Part shown: positions 41,635-50,929 of the stretch, in pieces
How positions within the stretch are numbered: position 1 is the first letter of the stretch
Layout: every line of letters starts with the position of its first letter
Source of the DNA: CAVQJU01 sp963755195
GTDB taxonomy: Bacteria > Acidobacteriota > Vicinamibacteria > Vicinamibacterales > CAVVIG01
Assembly: GCA_963755195.1 (NCBI GenBank)
Contig: CAVWIZ010000002.1
Span: forward strand, 806,001 to 870,000
Direction of reading: 5' to 3'
DNA length: 64,000 nt
Program-made: the position numbers and the translations under genes
The notes under the pieces: model-generated
What the model saw: only the letters and a program-made list of their open reading frames with translations
Told to the model about the DNA's origin: nothing
Databases searched by the model: none

Positions 41635-42414
41635 CGGACACGGCCGAAATTTCGGATCGCCAATGCCGTCGTGCAGCACGTTGAGGATCGCGAGGCAGAC
41701 GTCGAGGCCGATGAAGTCGGCGAGCGCCAGCGGACCCATCGGATGGTGCATCCCGAGCCTCATCACGGTGTCGATGGCGTCCGGCGTACCCACGCCTTCC
41801 ATCACCGCGTAGATCGCCTCGTTGATCATCGGGAGCAGGATGCGATTGGCAATGAACCCGGGGTAGTCGGCCGCCTCGACGGCGGTCTTGCCGAGAGCGG
41901 CGCACAAGCTGAACGCGGTCTGCATCGACTCGGCCGAGGTGGCCTGGCCGCGCACGAGCTCGACGAGGCTCATGATCGGCACGGGGTTCATGAAGTGCAT
42001 GCCGAGCACCCGATCGGGCCGCCCGGACGCCGCGCCCAGCGTCGTAATCGAAATCGACGAGGTGTTCGAGGCGAGGACGGCGTCACGCGTCGCGATGGCG
42101 TCAAGTTTCGAGAAGAGCGCGCGTTTCGCGTCCACGTCCTCGACGATCGCTTCAACGACATAATCGGCGTCGGCCAGGGCGTCGAGCGACGTGGCCGTGC
42201 GCAGCCTCCCGAGTGCCTGATCACGGTCGGCTGGCGAGATGGTGCCTTTGCCGACGAACTTCGCGAGGCTCTTTTCAATCGTGTCGCGCGCGCGGTCGAC
42301 AAGCGGCGGCGCGACGTCGATCAGGCACACCGAGAAGCCCGACTGCGCGAACACCTGCGCGATGCCCCCGCCCATCGTCCCCGCGCCGACGACGCCGATT
42401 GTTTTGATTTGCAT
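41566..42414 (-). CDS. 3-hydroxybutyryl-CoA dehydrogenase
   Basis: It oxidises or reduces 3-hydroxyacyl-CoA with NAD(P). 282 aa: Rossmann motif IGVVGAGTMGGGIAQVFAQS at the N-terminus, the acidic residue after the second strand (LIDVAP), SNTSSISITTL, the catalytic His in LGMHFMNPVPIM, and the C-terminal domain GFIANRILLPMINEAIYAV and HHPMGPLALADFIGLDV. It lies 158 bp downstream of the thiolase on the same strand, giving two consecutive steps of short-chain acyl-CoA metabolism. Confidence 0.93.
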   Translation of the reverse strand: MQIKTIGVVGAGTMGGGIAQVFAQSGFSVCLIDVAPPLVDRARDTIEKSLAKFVGKGTISPADRDQALGRLRTATSLDALADADYVVEAIVEDVDAKRALFSKLDAIATRDAVLASNTSSISITTLGAASGRPDRVLGMHFMNPVPIMSLVELVRGQATSAESMQTAFSLCAALGKTAVEAADYPGFIANRILLPMINEAIYAVMEGVGTPDAIDTVMRLGMHHPMGPLALADFIGLDVCLAILNVLHDGIGDPKFRPCPLLRRMVAAGQLGRKSGQGFYSY

Positions 42415-42473
42415 CCCTGCTTTTCACGAAGGCACGACGTCCACGAAGTATCTTAGGGCAAGAAGACGCATCA

Positions 42474-42560
42474 CGACGTTGAACGCAGAGCCCGCAGAGT
42501 TCGCAGAGCTATCCTTAAGTAGTTTCTCTGCGTGCTCTGCGATCTCTGCGTTGATCGTGG
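42474..42560. repeat. CTCTGCG short-period hairpin repeat, copy 2
   Basis: Left arm 42482-42508 (units of CGCAGAG) and right arm 42526-42552 (units of CTCTGCG) are complementary at about 23 of 27 positions with a 17-nt loop. It fills the thiolase-dehydrogenase gap and belongs to the family seen at 2076-2360. Confidence 0.85.
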
Positions 42561-42572
42561 TGATGTTCGTCA

Positions 42573-43744
<1,172 letters not shown>

Positions 43745-43766
<22 letters not shown>

Positions 43767-43795
43767 AGTGGAAAGTTCAAAGTAAGTTCAAAGTG
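43745..43795. repeat. AAGTTCAAAGT short-period repeat, copy 2
   Basis: Units AAAGTTGAAAGGTCAAAGT and AAGTTCAAAGT repeat about four times across the thiolase start. In opposite orientation they match 11478-11546. A short TTTTACG doublet follows (43804-43819), inside the end of the DUF721 gene. The thiolase start codon lies within the repeat. Confidence 0.8.
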
Positions 43796-43814
43796 CAACA
43801 GAGCGTTTTACGTT

Positions 43815-44099
43815 TTACGTTTGGCGTTCGCGGACCCGGAGTTCCTTGATCGCGTCCGGGCCGAGTAGGGTATGCATGCGGCGCACGATAGTTGAAGAGG
43901 CCCGGCGCACTTCGGCGGCCCACTGGCGAGTGGCGGCTTCGACGATGAGCGTCCCGCTTTCGAGCCTGACGGACGTTTCACGTTCGAGGGCCGCGCCGAC
44001 GGCGGCGCGCCAGGCGAACGCCACCTTGCCGGGCGACAGCGGCGCCTCGCGCAGCAGCTCCGCGAGGGCGCCGGGAAGAGCGGAGCTGAGCGGTTGCAT
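43815..44099 (-). CDS. DUF721/DciA-like protein
   Basis: 94 aa. The fold signature is PGKVAFAWRAAVGAALERET, then SVRLESGTLIVEAATRQWAA and EVRRASSTIVRRMHTLLGPD, typical of DUF721. Some members (DciA) load the replicative helicase in bacteria without DnaC. This is a short, domain-only version. It is divergent from maf with 26 bp between the starts. Whether it acts at replication initiation here is inference. Confidence 0.8.
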   Translation of the reverse strand: MQPLSSALPGALAELLREAPLSPGKVAFAWRAAVGAALERETSVRLESGTLIVEAATRQWAAEVRRASSTIVRRMHTLLGPDAIKELRVRERQT

Positions 44100-44125
44100 C
44101 CGTTCGATCTTATCATTCAGGACGC

Positions 44126-44696
44126 ATGCGGCTTGTGCTCGCGTCAGCTTCTCCCCGCCGCGCGGAGCTTCTGCGCGCGGCCGGTTTCATGTTCGACACG
44201 GTGGTCGTCGATGTGGACGAGCGCGTCCACGGCTCGGAACCGGCGCACGACTACGTCTTGCGAGTGGCCGGGGCGAAATCCGCGGCGGCGTGGCGAGGCG
44301 TGGCGGGGCCCGACGTCATCGTCCTCGGCGCCGACACGGCCGTGGTGGTCGATGGCGAGATCCTGGGAAAGCCTCGCGACGACGACGAGGCGGCGTCCAT
44401 GCTGCGCCGGCTCGCCGGCCGCCGCCACCAAGTGATGACGGGAATCAGCCTCCGCTCGGAGGCCGGAGAGCGGGGACGTGTGGAGAGTACCGAGCGTCTA
44501 TATGGTAGACCTCCACGACCCGGACGTGGCGTGGTACGTGGCGAGCGGAGAGGGGCGTGACAAGGCCGGAGCCTATGGAATTCAAGGGCTTGCGTCCCGT
44601 TTCATCCCCCGCATCGAAGGGTCGTATTCAAACGTCGTCGGGTTGCCGGTCGAGGCCGTGGTGACGCTTCTGCGCGAGCTTGCATCGGCGGGGTAG
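44126..44696 (+). CDS. maf: Maf-like nucleotide pyrophosphatase (one frameshift)
   Basis: It hydrolyses non-canonical nucleoside triphosphates such as dTTP, UTP or modified forms. The N-terminal signature LVLASASPRRAELLRAAGF is followed by VIVLGADTAVVVDGEILGKP with the catalytic Asp, and GRRHQVMTGISLRSEAG. A one-base shift near 44485-44500 separates the last part: YMVDLHDPDVAWYVASGEGR, then DKAGAYGIQGLASRFIPRIE and GSYSNVVGLPVEAV. The total of about 190 aa is normal. It lies just upstream of the cytochrome c maturation genes. Confidence 0.88.
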
Positions 44697-44738
44697 TCGG
44701 GCTATTCTGACGGCAGACTCCCAGTCCAAGAAGTCCTT

Positions 44739-45185
44739 ATGACACATCGATATATCAAGATTGCGATCACCGGCGTCGTGCTGGCATCCGCCTTCAGCTT
44801 TCTGATGTGGACAACGCTGCGCGACGGCGCTGAATACTTCAAGAACGTGGATGAAGTGATGGCCGCCCCGCAGGCGTGGCAGGGCAAGACGCTGCAGCTC
44901 CACGGCTACGTCATTCCAGGGTCGATCACGTTCAAGCCGGCCACGCTCGAATACCAGTTCAAGGTACAGAACAGTCCGATTCGAAACAGTGAACCGGGTG
45001 GAGTGGTGGCGGTCAGCTACAAAGGAATCGTGCCCGACACGTTCAAGGGCGAAGCCGAGGTGGTGCTGAAGGGCCGTCTGACGGCGGAAGGCTTCCACAC
45101 CGATCCGAACGGTGTGGTCGCCAAGTGCCCGTCCAAGTACGAGGCGCAGTCCACGCTGCCAGCTGCGGCGCCGGCCGGGTTGTAA
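44739..45185 (+). CDS. ccmE: Cytochrome c maturation heme chaperone CcmE, Cys-type
   Basis: CcmE carries heme in the periplasm to the CcmF/H ligation complex. 148 aa: an N-terminal membrane anchor (IAITGVVLASAFSFLMW), then an OB fold (GKTLQLHGYVIPGSITFKP; GGVVAVSYKGIVPDTFKGEA; VVLKGRLTAEGFHTDPNG). The usual heme-binding His of the H-x3-Y motif is replaced: the sequence reads VVAKCPSKYEAQ, a C-x3-Y. Cys-type CcmE proteins are known from some bacteria and archaea. Its stop overlaps the next start (TAATG). It is the first gene of the locus. Confidence 0.9.
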   Translation: MTHRYIKIAITGVVLASAFSFLMWTTLRDGAEYFKNVDEVMAAPQAWQGKTLQLHGYVIPGSITFKPATLEYQFKVQNSPIRNSEPGGVVAVSYKGIVPDTFKGEAEVVLKGRLTAEGFHTDPNGVVAKCPSKYEAQSTLPAAAPAGL

Positions 45186-47704
45186 TGGCCTCCCTCGGCA
45201 GCTTTCTCCTCCTTGCCGCCTTCGTCGTCTGCAGTTATGCGGCCGTCATGTCGGTGGTGGGCGCCCGCCGCGGTTCGCGGCGGCTGATCGAGAGCGGCAT
45301 CGGCGCGTTCTACCTGGTCGCCGCGCTGATGGCGGTGGCGTCGGCCGTCATCATCAACGCCTTCCTGACCGACGATTTCTCGATCAAGTACGTCGCGCAC
45401 CAGTCCGAGACGCTGCAGCCGCTGTTCTACAAGATCACGTCGTACTGGGGCGGCCTCGACGGCTCAATCATGTTCTGGGTGCTGCTGCTGTCGCTCTTCG
45501 GATCGCTGGCGGTGTGGGTGAACCGGGAACGCCACCGCGAGCTGATTCCGTACGTCGTCGCGATCATCTCGAGCGTGCAGATGTTCTTTCTGTACCTGAT
45601 GGTGGTGCACAAGAACCCCTTCACGACCTACCTGACGCAGACGCCGGCCGACGGCTCGGGCCTCAACCCGCTGCTCCAGAACTACTGGATGGCGATTCAT
45701 CCGCCGTCGCTCTACACCGGTTTCGTCGGCATGACGATCCCGTACGCGTTCGGCATGGCCGCGCTCATCACCGGCCATCTCGACGATGCGTGGCTGCGGG
45801 CCGTCCGCCGCTGGACGATGTTCAGCTGGCTGTTCCTGTCGTTCGGCCTGATGCTCGGGATGATCTGGGCGTACGAAGTGTTGGGATGGGGCGGCTATTG
45901 GGGCTGGGACCCCGTCGAGAACGCGGCGCTGCTGCCGTGGTTTACCGCGACGGCGTTTCTGCATTCGGTGATGGTTCAGGAGCGGCGCAGCATGCTGCGC
46001 GTCTGGAACGTCACGCTGGTCATCCTCACGTTCTTCCTGACGATCTTCGGCACGTTTCTGACGCGGTCGGGCATCGTGCAGTCGGTGCACGCGTTCGGCG
46101 ACGATCCGCAGCTGGCGCGGCTCTTCACGGGCTTCATGGTGGTCATCCTGGTGTTCAGCTTCGGGTGGGTCATCCACCGGCTGCCCCTGCTCAAGGCGCG
46201 CAGCGAGCTCGACTCGTGGGTGTCGCGCGAGGCCGCGTTCCTCGTCAACAACTGGATTCTGCTGTTCTCGGCGTTCTTCGTCGCCTTCGCGACGATGTTT
46301 CCGACGTTGAGCGAAGCCGTCACGGGCACGCGTCTGACGGTGGGTCCGCCGTTCTTCAACAAGTGGATGCTGCCGATCGGCCTCGTGCTCCTGTTCCTGA
46401 CGGGGCTCGGGCCGTTGCTGGCGTGGCGGAAATCGACGCTCGGTAATCTCCGCGATTCGTTCACGTGGCCGGTCGTGGGTGCGGTGGTGGCCGCCGGCGC
46501 GCTCGCCGCGATCGGCTTGCGAGAATGGGCCTCGTTGACGTGCTTTGCCCTCAGCATGTTCGTGGCGACGACAATCGGACAGGAATTCTGGCGCGGCGCG
46601 AACGTGCGGAAGAAGAACACCGGCACCGATCTGGCGACCGCCATCATCGGACTTGTCGGCCGCAACAAGCGTCGCTACGGCGGCTACATCGTCCACGTCG
46701 GCATCGTGGCGATCTTCGTCGGATTCGCCGGCAACGCGTACAAGAAGGACGTGACCGTGATGCTCCCGCTGGGGCAGCAAACGACGGTTGGCGCATACAC
46801 GGTTCGCAACGATCAGGTGAAGATCTTCGACGACGGCCAGAAGCAGACGATCACCGCCTACATCAGCGTGTTCAAGAAGGGCCAGCAGATCGACACGATG
46901 TACCCGGGCAAGTCCACGTTCCGGAAACACCAGGACGAGCCTCCGCGTACAGAGGTCGCGATTCGCAGGACGCTCGCGGAGGATCTCTACCTTGTTGCGG
47001 CGACCGTGGATCCGGCGACGCAGGCGGTCGGCTTGAACGTCGTGGTCAACCCCCTGGTGGACTGGGTGTGGCTGGGCTTCGGTATCATGGCCTTCGGTAC
47101 GGGCATCGCGCTGCTTCCGGAGAGCACGTACTCGTTCGCGCTGGCCAAACTGCCGGCCGAGGCTGTGACGACCGGCGCTGCGATTCTACTAGCGCTGCTG
47201 CTCGTGGGCGCGCCGGCGCGGCTGTTCGCGCAGCACCTGGGCGCTCCGGCGAGCATCATCTCCGAACCGAGCAACGACGTCGAAAGAAAGCTTCGGGACG
47301 AGATGGGCTGCACGTGCGGCGGATGCGCGCACGAGCCGTTGTCCAAGTGCACGTGCAGCAACGCCGATCAGATGCGCGCCGCGCTGCGAGAACAAGTCAG
47401 TCTCGGCAAGAGCCACGACCAGATCATCGACTACTTCATCAGCACCACCGACAGGAACTTGCTGGCGATGGGCTTCGGCGGTCAGCGATTCCTGGGCGCG
47501 CCGGTGGACAAAGGCTTCAACCGGCTCGCGTGGCTCGTTCCGTACCTCCTCGGCGTCGGAGGAATCGCGGCCGTGGGGTTTGCCGCGATGCGCTGGTCGA
47601 AACACTCCATTCACCCCGAGGGTGCGGACGCGACGGACGCTGCATCCGCCTCTGACGCTGCCCTGAACGAGCGTCTCGACGATGAGCTCCGAAACCTCGA
47701 CTGA
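45185..47704 (+). CDS. ccmF: CcmF-CcmH fusion, heme lyase of cytochrome c maturation
   Basis: 839 aa. Residues 1 to about 660 are CcmF: many membrane helices, the WWD-type motif region GWGGYWGWDPVENAALLPWF, conserved His residues (HPPSLYTGF, FLHSVMVQE) and a periplasmic domain. A further helix (TGAAILLALLLVGAPARLFA) leads to a CcmH-like part, about residues 695-800, with GCTCGGCAHEPLSKCTC, then MRAALREQVSLGKSHDQIID and a last membrane segment. CcmH reduces apocytochrome CxxCH thiols for ligation. The fusion puts both in one chain. No frame problem. Confidence 0.92.
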   Translation: MASLGSFLLLAAFVVCSYAAVMSVVGARRGSRRLIESGIGAFYLVAALMAVASAVIINAFLTDDFSIKYVAHQSETLQPLFYKITSYWGGLDGSIMFWVLLLSLFGSLAVWVNRERHRELIPYVVAIISSVQMFFLYLMVVHKNPFTTYLTQTPADGSGLNPLLQNYWMAIHPPSLYTGFVGMTIPYAFGMAALITGHLDDAWLRAVRRWTMFSWLFLSFGLMLGMIWAYEVLGWGGYWGWDPVENAALLPWFTATAFLHSVMVQERRSMLRVWNVTLVILTFFLTIFGTFLTRSGIVQSVHAFGDDPQLARLFTGFMVVILVFSFGWVIHRLPLLKARSELDSWVSREAAFLVNNWILLFSAFFVAFATMFPTLSEAVTGTRLTVGPPFFNKWMLPIGLVLLFLTGLGPLLAWRKSTLGNLRDSFTWPVVGAVVAAGALAAIGLREWASLTCFALSMFVATTIGQEFWRGANVRKKNTGTDLATAIIGLVGRNKRRYGGYIVHVGIVAIFVGFAGNAYKKDVTVMLPLGQQTTVGAYTVRNDQVKIFDDGQKQTITAYISVFKKGQQIDTMYPGKSTFRKHQDEPPRTEVAIRRTLAEDLYLVAATVDPATQAVGLNVVVNPLVDWVWLGFGIMAFGTGIALLPESTYSFALAKLPAEAVTTGAAILLALLLVGAPARLFAQHLGAPASIISEPSNDVERKLRDEMGCTCGGCAHEPLSKCTCSNADQMRAALREQVSLGKSHDQIIDYFISTTDRNLLAMGFGGQRFLGAPVDKGFNRLAWLVPYLLGVGGIAAVGFAAMRWSKHSIHPEGADATDAASASDAALNERLDDELRNLD

Positions 47705-48287
47705 GGGTCGCGCGGACGTCCGGCTGGAGCCCGGCGCCGCCCTCCACTCGATCCCCGATCCCGGCTTGCAGTCGTGGCAGTTCTTCGTCCTGGCCGCGCT
47801 CGGGTGCGCCACGGTCGCGACATTTCTCGCGCGCGGCCAGGGCATCATCCCCATTCTGCTGTTGACCGTACTGATGGCGGGCACGGCTCTGGTCGGGCTG
47901 GCGGTGCTGCGCGCGGTCCGGCCGCTGGTGTCTCGCGACGACGATCGCACGCTCATGGTCGGCCAGCGTACGCGCGTGGCCCTCGAGCGCGAGAAGCTGC
48001 TCGTCCTTCGGTCGATCAAAGAGCTGGAGTTCGATCGGGCGATGGGGAAGCTGTCCGACACCGATTTTCAGGAGATGTCCGGACGTCTGCGATCGCGCGC
48101 CGCGCGGCTGATGCGCGATCTCGATGCGGGCGGCGGGTATCGCGCTCGCGTCGAACAGGATCTGGTCAAGCGGCTCGGCGAATTGCCGGCGGCAGCGGCT
48201 GCGCCCGTCGCGCGCTTCTGCGCTTCGTGCGGCACCGAACGCGACCCCGACGCCAGGTTCTGCAAGAACTGCGGAACCAAACTCTAA
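47682..48287 (+). CDS. CcmI-like membrane protein with C-terminal zinc ribbon
   Basis: 201 aa, overlapping the end of the fusion gene by 23 bp. Two membrane segments (WQFFVLAALGCATVATFLA; PILLLTVLMAGTALVGLAVL) precede a cytosolic helical part, RTRVALEREKLLVLRSIKEL and EFDRAMGKLSDTDFQEM, which resembles the N-terminal loop of CcmI. The C-terminus is a double-CxxC zinc ribbon, FCASCGTERDPDARFCKNCG. Position within the ccm locus supports a role in presenting apocytochromes to CcmF/H. The TPR domain of classical CcmI is missing. Confidence 0.75.
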   Translation: MSSETSTEGRADVRLEPGAALHSIPDPGLQSWQFFVLAALGCATVATFLARGQGIIPILLLTVLMAGTALVGLAVLRAVRPLVSRDDDRTLMVGQRTRVALEREKLLVLRSIKELEFDRAMGKLSDTDFQEMSGRLRSRAARLMRDLDAGGGYRARVEQDLVKRLGELPAAAAAPVARFCASCGTERDPDARFCKNCGTKL

Positions 48288-48294
48288 GACAAAG

Positions 48295-49533
48295 ATGAGA
48301 ACCACCAAGAGCACGAAGATCACAAAGTTTTGCACAGGTGTGTTCGGATTTCTTTGTGTGCTTGGTGCGCTTCGTGGTTCAGCGTCCGCCCAGTTCGAGA
48401 TGCCCGACCCGAAGCAGATGGCGGGCATCCCGCGGCCGGTGGACGATCTGCCGGCTGGCAGCGTCTCGGTGCGCCTCATTCGCGGCCAGCTCTCGAACAA
48501 CATTGCGAGCCATCCCGTCGAGCTGCATTTCGGCAACGGACGCGTACTGACGGTCAACACCGACGAAGCCGGGCGGGCGCAGTTCGACAAGCTGCCGGCA
48601 GGCCAGCCGCTGAAGGCCATCGCGGTCGTCGACGGCGAGCGCCTCGAATCGCAGGAGTTTCCCGCGCCGGCCCAGGGCGGCATCCGGCTGATGCTGGTGG
48701 CCACGGACAAGTCGGCCCCGGCCAGGGCGACGACGCCGGGCGCGCCCGCCGTCTCTGGTGAGGTCGTGCTGGGCGGCGACTCGCGGATCGTCGTCGAACC
48801 CGGCGACGATAACGTTGCGCTGTACCTCATCCTCGAGGTCGTGAACAACAGTCAGGCGCCGGTGAACCCCACGCCGCCGTTTGCGTTCGACATGCCGAAG
48901 GGCGCTCAAAATACCACGCTGCTCGACGGATCGTCGCCGCTCGCACGCACGCGCGGCGGACACATCAGCCTCGCGGGTCCGCTTCCGCCGGGGCGCACGC
49001 TCATCCAGATCGTGTGCGAGCTGCCGGTCTCCACCGGATCGCTCGACATCAGCCAGACCTTCCCAGCCAGGCTCGAGCGGCTCACGTTGCTCGTCAAGAA
49101 AGTCGGCGACACGACGCTCGCCTCCTCGCAGGTGGAGCGGCAGCAGGATTTTGCGGCAGAGGGTCAGACGATTATTGGCTCGATGGGCGGCGCAGTGGCC
49201 GCCGGACAGCCGATTGTGTTTTCGCTCACCAACCTCCCGCATCACAGCCCGCTGCCGCGATGGACTGCGCTCGGCCTGGCGGGAGCCATTGTGCTGATAG
49301 GCGTCTGGGTGGGTACCCGCAAGAACGACCCCGCGACCGACGTCGAACGGAAACGCCTGGTCGCGCGTCGCGAGAAACTCCTCGCGGATCTGGTTCGCCT
49401 CGAACACGACCACCGCAGCGGCCGGAGCGATGGCCCACGGTACGCGACGCGGCGTGAAGAGCTCGTCGGCTCGCTCGAACGTCTCTACGGCGCGCTCGAC
49501 GACCCGGATCGCCCGGCGGGCGCCACAGCCTGA
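48295..49533 (+). CDS. Secreted ccm-locus protein whose signal peptide is encoded by a repeat hairpin
   Basis: 412 aa. The signal peptide (ITKFCTGVFGFLCVLGALRG, ending SASA) is encoded almost wholly by an inverted repeat. The mature part has carboxypeptidase-regulatory-like beta domains (VSVRLIRGQLSNNIASHPVE; AGRAQFDKLPAGQPLKAIAV) and VALYLILEVVNNSQAPVNPT. A membrane segment near residue 335 (WTALGLAGAIVLIGVWVGTR) is followed by a coiled, charged tail (RKRLVARREKLLADLVRLE). It sits between the CcmI-like gene and ccmA, with 1-bp overlap to ccmA. It is probably part of the system; role unknown. Confidence 0.8.
   Translation: MRTTKSTKITKFCTGVFGFLCVLGALRGSASAQFEMPDPKQMAGIPRPVDDLPAGSVSVRLIRGQLSNNIASHPVELHFGNGRVLTVNTDEAGRAQFDKLPAGQPLKAIAVVDGERLESQEFPAPAQGGIRLMLVATDKSAPARATTPGAPAVSGEVVLGGDSRIVVEPGDDNVALYLILEVVNNSQAPVNPTPPFAFDMPKGAQNTTLLDGSSPLARTRGGHISLAGPLPPGRTLIQIVCELPVSTGSLDISQTFPARLERLTLLVKKVGDTTLASSQVERQQDFAAEGQTIIGSMGGAVAAGQPIVFSLTNLPHHSPLPRWTALGLAGAIVLIGVWVGTRKNDPATDVERKRLVARREKLLADLVRLEHDHRSGRSDGPRYATRREELVGSLERLYGALDDPDRPAGATA
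48299..48380. repeat. ACCAAG/CTTGGT hairpin repeat inside the coding region
   Basis: Arms 48299-48327 (AACCACCAAGAGCACGAAG type) and 48352-48380 (CTTGGTGCGCTTCGTGGTT type) are complementary at about 24 of 29 positions. This is the look of a dispersed intergenic repeat, yet the ATG of the downstream gene lies 4 bp before it and it codes for the signal peptide. Confidence 0.8.
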
Positions 49534-50231
49534 TGATCGAGTTCGATGAAGTGCGTCTGGTCGACGTGTCGCGGCACTTCGGCCGGCGCAGAGCTGTCTC
49601 CCAGGTCTCCCTCACCATTCGCTCCGGCGACATCGTCGGCTTGCTGGGCCCGAACGGCGCAGGCAAGTCCACGCTGATCGGAATACTGGCCACGCTCGTC
49701 GCGCCGACCTCCGGAAGCGTGACGTACGGCGGCCGGCCGGCACGCGTCCTGGGCGGTCCGCTCCGCGGGTCGATCGGCCTGCTCGCCCACGAGCTGCACC
49801 TGTACCCCGAACTGTCCGCCCGACAGAACCTGACCTTCTTCGCCGAGCTCTACGGCCTCGACGCGCGCGACACGGTCGATCGTGCGCTCGACGCCGCCGG
49901 CCTCGCGGATCGGGCCGACGACGACGTGTCGAGTTTTTCACGCGGGATGCGGCAGCGCCTCGCGCTCGAACGTGCGCTGCTGCACAAGCCGCGTCTCGCG
50001 CTGATGGACGAGCCGTTCACGGGGCTCGATGACGCGGCCGTGGCGCTCGTCACGGGCCGGCTGCGTCAGCTGGCCAGTGACGGCGCCATCGTCGTCCTCG
50101 CGACGCACGATCTCGATCTCGCTGAAGGTCTCGTGAGCCGCGTCGCACTCGTGCGCGACGGACGGCTGGTGTCTGACGAGCCGGCGCCTGTCGGCTTGCG
50201 CGCCCGGTACCGCGCGCTCGTGGGCAATTGA
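49533..50231 (+). CDS. ccmA: Heme exporter ATP-binding protein CcmA
   Basis: ATPase of the CcmABCD complex that releases holo-CcmE. 232 aa: Walker A LLGPNGAGKSTLIGILA, the Q-loop replaced by a His-containing stretch (LLAHELHLYPELSARQNLTF), the signature SSFSRGMRQRLALERALL, Walker B LALMDEPFTGLDD, and the switch His in VLATHDLDLAEGL. ATG overlaps the previous stop, and its stop overlaps the ccmB start. The frame is intact. Confidence 0.93.
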   Translation: MIEFDEVRLVDVSRHFGRRRAVSQVSLTIRSGDIVGLLGPNGAGKSTLIGILATLVAPTSGSVTYGGRPARVLGGPLRGSIGLLAHELHLYPELSARQNLTFFAELYGLDARDTVDRALDAAGLADRADDDVSSFSRGMRQRLALERALLHKPRLALMDEPFTGLDDAAVALVTGRLRQLASDGAIVVLATHDLDLAEGLVSRVALVRDGRLVSDEPAPVGLRARYRALVGN

Positions 50232-50911
50232 TGTTCCTGAAGGTTGCGCTGCTCGTGCTCCGGAAAGACCTGGCGATTGAGGCCAAGAGCCGCGAGATTC
50301 TCTACACGACGCTGTCGTTCGCCGTGTCGTGCGTCATGATCTTTTCGTTTGCGTTCACCAAGGAGGAAGGCGTGCCGGTGGACGACGCGGCGGCCGGCAT
50401 CCTCTGGATTGCCGTCGCCTTTTCAGGGACGCTCGCCCTCGGACGAAACTTCGAACGGGAACGGTACGGTGAAACACTCCGCGCGCTGCTGCTGGCGCCG
50501 GCATCGCGTCCGGCCGTCTACGTGGGGAAGCTCCTCGGCATGATTCTGATGATGCTGGTGACTGAAGCGCTGCTGGTGCCGATGGTCGCGTTCCTCTTTC
50601 GCGCGCCGTTGTTTGCGCGGCCGCTGCTGTTGACGACGCTGCTGGTGCTGGGCACGGTTGGCTTCGCGTCGGTCGGGACGCTCTTCGCCGCGATGCTCGT
50701 GCGTGCCCGGACGCGTGACGTGCTGCTGCCGATCCTGTTGTATCCGATGACGGTTCCGGTGATCATAGCCGGGGTCCGGGGGACGACCGCGCTCCTGCAG
50801 GCGCCGCCGGAAGAGCCGATCGCGGTGCTGTGGATCGGCCTGCTGACGGCCTTCGACGTCGTGTTCGTGACGCTCGCGTTGTGGACGTTCGAGCCGCTCA
50901 TGACAGAATGA
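50231..50911 (+). CDS. ccmB: Heme exporter permease CcmB
   Basis: 226 aa with six hydrophobic segments, for example AGILWIAVAFSGTLALG, LLGMILMMLVTEALLVPMVA and LLPILLYPMTVPVIIAGVRG; the last is the typical CcmB segment before the final helix. The N-terminus VALLVLRKDLAIEAKSREIL is also characteristic. It is the membrane part of the CcmAB transporter. Start ATG at 50231 overlaps the ccmA stop. The gap to ccmC is filled by a G-rich repeat. Confidence 0.92.
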   Translation: MFLKVALLVLRKDLAIEAKSREILYTTLSFAVSCVMIFSFAFTKEEGVPVDDAAAGILWIAVAFSGTLALGRNFERERYGETLRALLLAPASRPAVYVGKLLGMILMMLVTEALLVPMVAFLFRAPLFARPLLLTTLLVLGTVGFASVGTLFAAMLVRARTRDVLLPILLYPMTVPVIIAGVRGTTALLQAPPEEPIAVLWIGLLTAFDVVFVTLALWTFEPLMTE

Positions 50912-50929
50912 CGCGCGGCCCGGATGGGA

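Noticed and set aside
39873..41684. 603-codon plus-strand open frame across recA
   Set aside because: Antisense to recA and out of frame with the YdjM-like gene; no protein family features.
45125..45185. Earlier start of the CcmF-CcmH gene, 20 codons upstream
   Set aside because: It would overlap ccmE in another frame; ATG at 45185 overlaps the ccmE stop and gives the standard CcmF start.
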